Assembly (NCBI GenBank): GCA_030015575.1 | Contig: JASDDO010000006.1 | Coordinates: 382,872,137 to 382,936,136 of the forward strand | Source: Agapanthus africanus | Lineage: Eukaryota > Streptophyta > Magnoliopsida > Asparagales > Amaryllidaceae | Length of the DNA stretch: 64,000 nucleotides | Reading direction: 5' to 3' | Notes under the pieces: generated by a model | Seen by the model: only the letters and a program-made list of their open reading frames with translations | Databases searched by the model: none | Told to the model about the DNA's origin: nothing | Made by a program: the position numbers and the translations under genes | In this document: positions 54,380 to 64,000 of the stretch, piece after piece | Layout of the letters: each line of letters starts with the position of its first letter | How positions within the stretch are numbered: position 1 is the first letter of the stretch

Positions 54380-56808
54380 GGGCTGACTCGACGACCCCCG
54401 TGTCATGTGTATGTGGCGGTGGTGTCGCTCTTTTTCTTGTTCTTCCGCTTGCTCTTATGTTTCGTCTTCAGCTTCGTCTTGGACAAGCTGTTGCTGCTGC
54501 TGCGCAAATTATATATGTGAGACAGATTCCGGATATGTGCTGCCTCCCAATAACTGTATGTAGGACGCAAAATCCATCCTCTAATTGGCCTGTTGTTGCG
54601 AAGAATCTGTCCCGGTTTCCTGCTGCTGTTGTTGCGCAAAACTTGCTCCCAAGGCTGCGCAAACCCTGTCTCCCAAGACTGCTGTTGTTGCGCAAAATCT
54701 GTCCTCCAAGACCGCGGTTGTTGCACAAAACTTGTTCCCCAAGACTGCTGTTGCTGCGATTATTGCGCTTGTTCATTATCTCCCGATGGTTGTCGATACC
54801 ACTGACTATGCCAGGATTGTTGCTAACCGTATAGTGCTCCGAACCACTGATACTGCGGCTCTGGTTCTACCTCATAGATAGGCTCTAGCAATGGCGACAA
54901 ATATGGAAGAATATGATATGAACTGAATATACCACCAATATATAAGTTTACAGTAGAAAACAAAGCCTGAATATCTGGACCAATATCAGTCGGATATGGA
55001 TGTTGTATCAATGATTGTATTTGATGCAACCCACGTGCCTATCGTTACATAAAAAATAATTTATAATTATAGACTCGTACCGCTGGATGTTAAAAACTAA
55101 TTTAATTTTTAAAAAATTAAGTTACCATTTCTCGTTCCACGTGGCCTCTAGGCTCGTACTGCTGGACGTTCGGAAAGTCGGTAGGAGTAGCAAAAAGATA
55201 TCTTACAGTGACACGTTTATACCATTGTAGGTATGTTTCTGTAGCGCTGGTGGGTGTTTGGTCATCTATTTGCTGTAAGGAAATATTATGAAGCCTATCT
55301 TTCCATCTCAGCAAATATTGATAATGATACTCTCTCTAATTATGCTCCGCCTTTTCTCCTCGCATGTCTTTCTCTATTGTCATAGGCGCAGGCGGCGGAT
55401 CAGAAATATATTGCAATCTACCAAATTGTTGCAATATCCGGTCCGGTAAGTGCATGACCACGATATTAATGCACTGTAATGGGTATCAAGCCCACCAAAC
55501 CGGCTCTCTTTCGATACAGATGCCGGGTAATCTTTACAGATGATCTACTGTATAAGGCGTCCACGTGAACTGTGCAAATAATAAAGTGCAAAAATTATAA
55601 ATAATTTCAATTAAAATTTTCAAACAAATTTAATTATCTAATTAATGGTTACCTGAATTGCCTCCATTCGATCTAATTCATTTCTATAATACTTAAGCAC
55701 TCGACGAGGAGCTTTATATAATTTCTTACCACTCCACCAACTACCGAGAGCCTTTTTAGGGACATTCTTGCCAGAAATACGAATATGATATAGTCTTCCA
55801 ATATACATATGCTCGCATAACCAAATCTATATATAAAGTGTTATAATATTAGAAAAACCCAATATTATAATTTTTCAAATATTTTGTTCAAAATTATTAT
55901 GTATTTGAAGTAATGTAATGCAACTACAAATTTTATTTTTCGTAGGAGCACATGCCTTATCTAGTTCCTTATAAAAATATGCCGGGACTTTTACTCCCCA
56001 AGTATATTGGCCACACACATCAAAATCCCTAAGAAATCCAAGGTATAAACAATGGACATGCGTTGTCGACTGGTCCGGCATCAACCAAGAACCGATCATG
56101 TATAGAATGTAGACACGTGCATGTCTATCCAAGATATCATCAATAGCTTCATCAGTGATATTACTTAATGTTTTTTTGAGCCAGTTTAAACCGATCTTAT
56201 ACCCCTTAATAGACCCTCCATGTACCTGAATTTTATAATTAATCGTTAATTAATATCACTGTAAGATACTTCAACTTTTAATTTAAAGAAAATACGAAGT
56301 ATACCTGTCCGAGAGTAGACTCCAAATACGTATCCTAGTATGGGTGCTCAGTTTCCAGACCCACAATTGTACCTCCAAACAATCCAAGTCCATTCACCCG
56401 TAAACCAAACAAAATGGCAACATCCTGAAGTGTGATAGTGGTCTCACCCCATTTAAGATGAAAAGTGTGAGTCTCTCTTCTTCAACGCTCAACAAGAGAG
56501 ATAACGGGGTTGTGGTCGAGTTGGATATGACGCAGTAATGATTCTTCATAAAAACCGGCTTTGTGAATCCATACGATAATACGATGATCGGTAACTTGCC
56601 ATTTGTCAGAACTATAACTGACAACTGTAAGATTATCTCCACCCTAAAAAATTTATTCATATTATTTTCAACTATTTGAATTAAAATATATTGGGCAATA
56701 TTTGAAACAAATTTAATAAGTTTCTCTTTCCTCCCTGTGTAATATACTGAAAAATCTATACTCGTTTTGATTTACGAGGAGTGATTTATCGAATGGTTGA
56801 TCCTCCAT
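54380..56808 (-). pseudogene. Plant mobile domain (PMD, MAIN-like) pseudogene
   Basis: It starts at ATG 56808 (MEDQPFDKSLLVNQNEYRFF). Translated exon-like blocks on the minus strand match the PMD family: WIHKAGFYEESLLRHIQLD, ISLVER-stop, then [19 protein letters not shown] and LFGLR (56390-56640); ARVYILYMIGSWLMPDQS, YLGFLRDFD and CGQYTWGVKVPAYFYKEL (55930-56130); then FTWTPYTVDHL and PDRILQQFGRLQYI (to about 55400). The ERW Trp codon is TGA, and more stops follow. The 3' part (54403-54780) is Gln-rich and ends in a basic KTKHKSKRKNKKK stretch. PMD proteins occur as host genes (MAIN/MAIL) and inside transposons; here it is probably transposon cargo. Confidence 0.78.
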
Positions 56809-58010
56809 TGTATTCTTTTCATATTCAAATAATTGAAAGATTGTGAAAGTCAGTAAGTATAGAATGGAGTTCGGAGAGAAAAGGGATAAGGGAGAGAAGA
56901 GGGAAGAAGAGGGTTTTTAAAGAGGAAAAAGGGAGACATTAATAGAGCACGGGTTTTAAGAATCCGCCTTCACCTTTTTAAAGAAGATGAAAACTTTTTT
57001 AAAAAGGAGAGGGTCTTTTTTAAAAGGGGATTTGTCACATCCCTGATCTTTCCTTTAAAAAAGAGAAGGAATCTCCTTTAAAAAGATATGACTTTTAAAG
57101 AGGAGAGCGGGTTCCAAGAACATGCCCTCTCCTAAAAAGGAGAGGGCAGGCTCTTGGAACACACCCTTCTCCTAAAAAAGACTGTTAAAAAACTAATTTC
57201 AATTTTTTATGGACTGCCCATTAATTGGCCATGCCTTACCTTGTTTTAATAATTTCACGATCTCTCATTTTAATAATTTCATTATCCCTCACTTTTTCTC
57301 GTTTTAGTAATTTTAATATTTCTCATTTTAATAATTTCGCTTGCTCTCTCTTTTCTCCACTGACCATTTTTTAAGCGCGAGTTCCAAGACCCGCCCTCAC
57401 CTTTTTAAAGGAGATGGAATATCCTTTAGAAAGGAGAGGGACCCTTTTTAAAGGAGATTTGTCATGCCTTGTATCGTTTTAATAATTTCACTACTGCTTT
57501 CCCTCTCTTTTATGGACTGAACATTTTTTGGGTATGGTTTTCAAGAACCCGCTCTCACCTTTTTAAAGGAGATAGCCCCCTTTTAAAGTGTATTTTTCAT
57601 GCCCGTGATCGCTTTCTCTCAAAACAAGATGAGCCAATCCCTTTTCTGAACCTAAGGCAATCCTATGACTTTTTATCTCAGAGAAAGACCCGTGAACATT
57701 TTTTCTGAAATCAAGCGTTACCTCTTTTTTGACAAAAAACGATCAAATACCTACAATTACATTTTTTTCCCTATTTGCTCCCCTTTCAGCTCCAATTTGC
57801 ATATGTACCTTCTAAAAACCCTCAATCTCCCATCTTTACCCCGTCAAAGGAACTCGATCTCTATCCCTATAGATCTATCAATCAAATTTCCCAATTGACT
57901 AACTTATGTAAATTTTATTAATCGTTTATTTAATTTTCAGTGAATATAATCATTACTTTAGTTGTTAATGTTTAATATTTATTCTTGGGTTGATATTTTT
58001 TTATGTAGAT
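56809..58010. other. Divergent intergenic region between PMD and MULE, with palindromes
   Basis: It contains further copies of the palindrome (56947, 57108, 57141, 57374, 57530), each next to CTTTTTAAAGGAGA-type inverted words. No gene is convincing; small frames at 57469-57898 show no domain. It could be a bidirectional promoter. Confidence 0.5.
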
Positions 58011-60890
58011 AATATCAAGTTCAAGTTTATTTGTTCTATGTAAATACGATGGTCAGATTGTGACAAGTGCACAAGGTTCCGAGTATATGGGCGGGTGTGC
58101 AAAAATTATACGATTAAAATTTCAAGTACTTACAATGAACTTGAGAATTAAGTGTTTAAAATCACGAAATATGATCCCCGTGAAATTAAGATTAAGTTAA
58201 GTTGTATGTGGCTTCTGTTTAGTGGAAATGCATTGATTAAAATTATAGGCGATGCAACATCTTCGATGATAGACTTCGGTTTGGCAAACACTGGGCATTC
58301 CTTTAAACTTTTAGTTGAGAAGGAACAGCTGAAAGTATCAGATGTTGCTCCAACGAATTATTTTGATGGTAATACTGGAAATTGTTTCTGAGGATACGGT
58401 TCCATGGTTAACAATAATACCTTTAGTCTCAGTGGATACGATTACACACATGATTATTCACACCTTAAAAGTCAAGAATAAACATTTTATAATTAATTTA
58501 CTTATTTATTTTCTTTGTAATACCAAAATACTAATACATTTTATATATTAAATACAGATTTTCCCAAACGACTGCTGCAGTAGCATGCACATCTGAAGAA
58601 CAACAAGAATTACCATATACAACATCCCAAGGGTAAATCAATCTGAAACAAGTGGTGATTATGTTTATTTCTTTGTAATACGAAAATATTAACAAATTTT
58701 ATCGAACTAAATGTAGATTTTCCCAAACCCCTGCATTACATTCTTTTCCTTCCGCATCATTCTAACACAATCCAAGTAGCACATTCTAAGTATATCCATC
58801 CACATCATTCCGATCTTTTCAACCTGAACCATTCATAGTATATCGACCTCAACCATCGTATATTGCACCCGAGCCTTATGTTGTTATGGATGACAATGAT
58901 ATGGGTGAAAGTGATAATGATAAAGTTGATGAAGATCATCAAGGACAGGATAGCGTGGATTATGCCGCTGGATTGAATGAAGTAGTATTGATTGATGACA
59001 TGGCCGCGAATAATGATTTTGTCAAACCAGAAGATCCCGGTCTCAACCCATTAGAAAATGATAGGTAGATTTAGCTGTGGCAGAAGTAAATACCGAGCAT
59101 TATTTGGAAGCGAGTGTAGCAAGCAAAGATTGCGTAAATGTTGAAGATATGTTTCAGGAAAAAAGAGATCTTATTTGTAAACTGAAGTCGTGGGCTATTG
59201 AAAAAATGTTACATTTAAAACCGAAGAGTCAAATAAAACGTATTACACCATGATATATAAGAAAGCTTCTGGATGTAAGTGGAGATTGCATGCATGTTGT
59301 TCCAAAAGAGCCAAAATTTGGAAAGTCACGAAATACAACCGGGAACACACTTGTATCAATTCGATTATATTAAAAGATCACAGGAATTGCACTTCATCAT
59401 ACATTTGCTCACTTATCATGCCACTTATCCGTACAGATGTGGCGATGACTTCTTGAGAGATACGGCTCTACGTAAGTGGAAAGTATAAAATTCAGATTTT
59501 GTATGTGAAGGCATGGGATGCTCGTAAGAATGCTTTATGCAAGATATTTGGGTATTGGGAAAGCTCATACAACTCGCTAGTGTCTTTTATGGAAGCCATG
59601 AAAGCATCAAATCCAGGGTCCGTATACCAATTAAAAACCACAAAAACAGTTGTCGATGGCTGTGTCAAGTTTCAATGAATTTTCTGGTGTTTTATTTCTT
59701 GTACCGCTGGTTTAACACACTGCCGGCCGGCATTGTGCGTGGATGGGACGTATCTGTATGGTAAGTACATAGGTTGTATGTTAATTGCTGCATATGTTGA
59801 TGTTAATAACGGTATATTTCCATTGGGATTTTCTATTGTCAAGAGTGAAAATACATTATCTTGGTCATGATTTTTTCGTTAACTCAAAAGTATCCCATTT
59901 ATTAATGATAAAAAAGATTTATACATTATATCTGGCAGACATCTTAAAATACTAGCTGCTGTGAGAGCTGTATTTCCGACAACACCACATAGGTTTTGCT
60001 TACGGCACTTCAGACATAATTTTGATAGGAAATTTAAAAATTCAGATCTACATAAGTTTATATACAAAGTCGGTGAAGTGTCTGGTCCTAATGTTCATTA
60101 CATGTACATGGCGAAAATTAGAGAGATGAGTCAAGTAGCGAAAGCGTGGTTAGAGGAGTATCCAGTATGCATATGGACGCATGAACATGATAATGGATGT
60201 AGCTATCTACTAATGGTCACTAATATGTCTGAAAGTTTCAACAGGATCTTTAAATGTGTTAGAGGCTTATCAATATAGGGATTGATTGTTTGAACTTTTT
60301 TAGAGTGAATACTTATTTTATGCAAAGAAAGGAAAAGTCTTTGGCAGTAGAGACTCCATTCACCACGTATTATGAAGATATATTTCGGAAAAGAGAGCAA
60401 ATATCACAATACTACAGATCTGAAAGGTTTGATGCGGTGGAGTTTCAAGTTATGGGAAGTAATGAGAATCAATGCACCTTTAATTTTAGAGATGAAGAGC
60501 TCTCTTCATGCACATGTAGTGTTTTCCAACAATAACATTTACCATATGCTCACGCAATTGCTGCTGCGAGCAGCATGCATAATTCACATTACAATTTTCC
60601 TTCACATTACTATATAGTTTCCAGCTATCAAAGCGCATACGATCCAAAATTTCATCATATACCAGACAATCGCTATTAACATTACTATAATGGGAACAGA
60701 CAAAAACTGATAGTATTATCACAGGACAAAAACATAGGATCCGGAAGATCTAAGGTGCGTCGAGATCGAATAACAATGGATACCGATTCTCAACAAAGGC
60801 ACGACAGATGTAGCTTATACATACAACCAAGTCATTATAGAACCAGATGTCCAGGACAGTCATCAGGGGCGGGACCTTCGAAGTCGTGAA
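58011..60890 (+). pseudogene. Mutator-like (MULE) transposase, degraded
   Basis: N-terminal KYDGQIVTS...YMGGCAKIIRLKF and KIKLSCMWLL...IDFGLANTGHSFKLLVEKEQ (58030-58360), an acidic part (58885-59068), the MuDR-type DNA-binding block CKWRLHACC...WKVTKYNREHTC (59275-59355), the MULE core with CVDGTYLYGKY (first Asp 59742), ISGRH in place of the expected ISDRH (59934), CLRHFRHNF and MSESFNRIF (Glu 60231), a SWIM-like CTCSVFQQ...LPYAHA (60509-60555) with a stop inside, and a C-terminal knuckle remnant (about 60800). Introns, at least four stops, and loss of the second catalytic Asp make it inactive. Confidence 0.85.
58510..58735 (+). repeat. Duplicated intron-end/exon-start segment in MULE gene
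   Basis: TTTCTTTGTAATAC(C/G)AAAAT...(A/T)AGATTTTCCCAAAC occurs at about 58510-58575 and 58668-58730, a tandem duplication with spacing of about 157 bp that would duplicate a splice acceptor. Confidence 0.6.
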
Positions 60891-61200
60891 GAAGAAGCAA
60901 CGGAAGGAAAATCAATTATCATTTGTAAGAAAACTTGTACGATTTTAATTTTAGTATGATCTTTTTGCATTATTCGTTGGAGACTAATTTAATGTAAACT
61001 ATCGTTAAAATTTCAATATGTAAATTGGGTAGAGAATAATAACACCTGAATTTGCTCATTTTCAACTGAAATAGCTTCTGTGGCATACTGATTTTCTACC
61101 ACAATGCTATAAATTTGTGCTACGACACATATATCAATTAAATGCTATACAATAATATTAAAGAAGTAGATGCTACACAGTCTGTGATATTGAATTTTAT
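60891..61200. other. 3' flank of MULE; direct-repeat copy
   Basis: AATATGTAAATTG and GAATAATAACACCTGAAT (61016-61050) repeat 54241-54290 in the same orientation. Otherwise AT-rich with nothing else recognised. Confidence 0.5.
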
Positions 61201-64000
61201 TATAACGTTTTAGAAATCGTTATGCGAATTTTTCTGTTTTAGAGTAAAATAGTCGGTATTTTCCGTTTTAACCCGATTGTGATCAAACTTCTGTATAGAC
61301 TTGACGGCACATAGTTTAGCTAGAATAAAGCTAGTTTGCGGGCTTTAGGGGTCAATGGAAAGTTTTGGTTCACATAGAATTTTTCCCTAATTAAATATTA
61401 TTTTAAGTTCTTAATTATGCACTTAATTAGTGGTAATTACATTTTTGGTTTGGGTAAATTACTTCTAATGTGAATCTATGCTAATCTAATCACTAGATAT
61501 TTAGTTAATTCAACCATCCATAAATATCTAGATATTTGTGGCAAAAGGATTTAAATTTTTAAAGAAAAAGAAATAAAAGATAAGTGGCAAAATACATTAA
61601 TGAGCATTTATTGTCAATTGTAGCTAGAAACTTCACTCATTTTTCACTCATTTTTCACAACCCCCCCCCCCCCCACACACACACACTTGCAATGGCCGAG
61701 CCTCTCCTATGTTCTGCCCTTCTTCTTCCCTGCCTCATTTTCTACAATTCCAAGCTCAATAAATCTACAAAAATCCCTAAATAATTCCACAAAACTCATA
61801 AACAAACAATAACCAATCATTCTTCTTCACAAATCTTGCTTAAATCTTCAAGAAAAAACATCATTTTGGAGGAAGAAAATGGTGGATCTAGTTGCTTTTG
61901 TATGTTCTTGAAGAGGTATAATTTCAACTTAAATCTTTAATTTGTTGTATTAAATCACTTAGCTAGCTAATTAATTGTTTAATATAGCTTTAAATTCATG
62001 GTTAATTCATTCATGATAATTTTAATGAAGTCCAAGTTAGGGTTTAACTTGATGAATGTGTTAATTGTTAATTGAAGATTAGGAAAACTTATTCTAGTGG
62101 AAGAATGTAAATTTTTTTAATTTCTAATTTGTCTAATTAAGATTATTAGTAAACTAGGTTTTACTAAAACATAATTGGGTGAGTTTAAAATTATGGAAGT
62201 GATTTGGATAACTTAGTTAAGTTGCTTTAAAATATTTGTAATCGCTAGAATTGTGTTAGCTTTAAACTTGAGCAAAATTATGTGATAATTTGCTTACTAG
62301 GTTTCAGTGAATTTTGGACGTGGGTTCAATTGGTCGTTGCGAAGTTATGTATATTATCTTCCTCTTATTTTATTGTGTTGTGAATCCGCGATCGGTACGA
62401 TCGGATTCTAGACTTGGTGGTTGCGTAGTTTAGCAATCCTAACTAGGGTTTTTGCCGATGTCATGCGCGTTTGGTGCGCTAGGTGCGCAATGTAATTTTC
62501 TGGGCGTTATCCTTGCGTTTCATTATTTTTGTGTCGGCGTAGGATATTTAGCTTATGTGACGTGTTTGTGAAATTTTAGGATCGCAAGCGGGGATTTCGG
62601 ATGCTGCGAATAAAGGGGAACATGTGGTCGGATTTTAGTAGCTCGAGATCATCGGTGAGTAGATTTGACATCTACGGGGAAATCGCCCGTATGGCATTAT
62701 GTGTCAGGGCTAGATTATGATATGCTAGCTGCATATTATTCGCATATAAGTTGATTGCATATGAACGTCATTGCATAGTATTACCTGTTGTACCTTGACT
62801 TATACCTTTTGGACACAACACCTTACTGACGGTTCATGTTGCACGAGCACTAATTGGTATGCTACACCCACACCGTCGGTAATTGCCATGACACGCACAA
62901 CCAACATATATACGTGATTTTGTATTGGATAGGGATAATTTGATAGTGACTCTTATTCCATTGTGCATATGAGATACAGCCGACACTTTTACATACATGA
63001 TATTGTATTGGATAGGGATAATGGAGGTAGTGACTCTTATTCCATTTCACCTATACCTTGCTATAGCTACTTGTAAATCATGCATACATATTGACATGTA
63101 CACCCACACATTTTGCTATAGCTGCATATACCCTTAAGTGGTATTATATTGACATGTGATATTGAGACGTTGATTATTGTACTATTTCACTTATGGAATG
63201 CATCATACATACTTACTTACATATAGATATTTATACCTTGCTACGGTTACATGTACACCTCATATGATGTTGCACTTGATTTCGGAGGATTTGGGAATCG
63301 CATGATATATTTTAAAGCTAGATTTATTTAAAAGAGTGGTTTTCCCTTGATATGCTCATATTGCTGTTTTATGTTGCGCATATCAGTTTTCATGGATTTA
63401 CGCATTGAGATATGGATTTCATGTGATTTATAGATTTGAGAACCGTGGGGGTATTTCAAGAAACTATGTATTGTTTGAAAACCCGGTTTCTCTTGATATG
63501 ATATTTCAGTGCGTCCACCATGAGATTTCTCGGTTCTGAGATTTATGATATATACCCGATGCGAGGAGTGAGTGGGCCATGTGCGAGTACATGGTGGAGC
63601 CCGATATGGTTCCCCTCGGCAAGAAATTCGCAGATGATAGGCGATGAGCCTGGAAGGCTGGGCAAGTACCTACCGGTGATAGTATTTGGACTCGGCGGTT
63701 ATCGTGGGGATACCGACCGGAATGATATACGATATTTCATCAGGGCCAGTCGTGGGGACGGCGCCTGAGATATGAGAATTTACGTGTCGATGCTAGACAT
63801 GGGTTTCATGATTTTTCGTATCGTCGGTGGACATACGTGGTTGATATCCTCATATATTTACATACATATATTTTCATGATGTTTTCGGGTGTCGATATTT
63901 GACACTCAGGTTCCATGAGACTTACAGGATATGAGGGCCGATCTGAGGATGCGATGCCTGAGGATTTTGGGATTTGATGTGTCAATGAGGGACACAGGGG
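61201..64000 (+). mobile_element. Solo-LTR-like element LTR-F2, right end outside window
   Basis: It starts TATAACGTTTTAGAAATCG, corresponding to TGTAACGTTTTGAAAATCG of LTR-F1, and remains collinear: a C-run and pyrimidine-rich region (61600-61740), donor-like hairpin (62653-62675), TCGGTAATTGCCAT (62874) and a TCCACCATGAGATTT...TACATGGTGG block (63514-63595). The first base pair TG is mutated. No retroelement protein is visible in the 2.8 kb available. Confidence 0.65.
62653..62675 (+). other. Splice-donor-like motif with adjoining hairpin (LTR-F2)
   Basis: CGGTGAGTAGAT with GTAGAT-TTGAC-ATCTAC (62659-62675); same position as 15871-15892 in LTR-F1. Confidence 0.5.

Overview
The window is nuclear DNA of a flowering plant and consists almost entirely of transposable elements. 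I found no intact host gene. The plant assignment rests on a Ty1/copia primer-binding site complementary to initiator tRNA-Met (TGGTATCAGAGC), a plant mobile domain (PMD) pseudogene, a Mutator-like transposase relic and Tat-like Ty3/gypsy gag elements. I cannot name the species.

The main structure is a nest of retroelements whose layers can be ordered from their terminal TG...CA ends and 5-bp target-site duplications (TSDs). The outermost layer is copia-A (+ strand, 8846-52997). Its reverse transcriptase is interrupted on the left by gypsy-1 (1-8845, - strand, left end outside the window). Its last LTR (13067-13445 plus 51412-52997) is split by copia-C (13446-51406, - strand, TSD CCATT). Copia-C received three insertions. 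A 4.6-kb solo-LTR-like element sits in its 3' LTR (14103-18657, TSD AAGCT). Another, LTR-D, sits in its RNase H (20578-27591, TSD GATGT) and is itself split by LTR-E (23254-26848, TSD GAGAG). Gypsy-2 sits in its leader (32064 to about 49257), and the 5' LTR of gypsy-2 is split by the young, nearly intact copia-B (33106-43249, TSD CAGCG, LTRs differing at about a dozen sites by eye).

Gypsy-1 and gypsy-2 encode only Gag-like proteins, with an unusual CX2HX4HX4C knuckle and SVFxRL motifs. Their 3' regions are mosaics of short tandem arrays (146, 152, about 77 and 30 bp). I see no pol, so they probably depend on enzymes from related elements. Copia-B has an open 1290-codon gag-pol frame, but an in-frame TAG lies 26 codons into the predicted gag start region.

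The right flank (53000-61200) holds a PMD pseudogene (- strand) and a degraded MULE transposase (+ strand) head to head, with many copies of a GGGCGGGTTC/GAACCCGCCC palindrome. The window ends in a second copy of the 14103-18657 LTR family (61201-64000).

The signal I consider most novel is RNA structure. The leaders of all three copia elements carry a triplet of stem-loops about 85-95 bp apart, with nine different self-complementary outer stems, a covarying inner stem and a conserved tetraloop position, preceded by a longer shared hairpin. The long-LTR family shows a second structural signal, a short hairpin overlapping or abutting a splice-donor-like motif.
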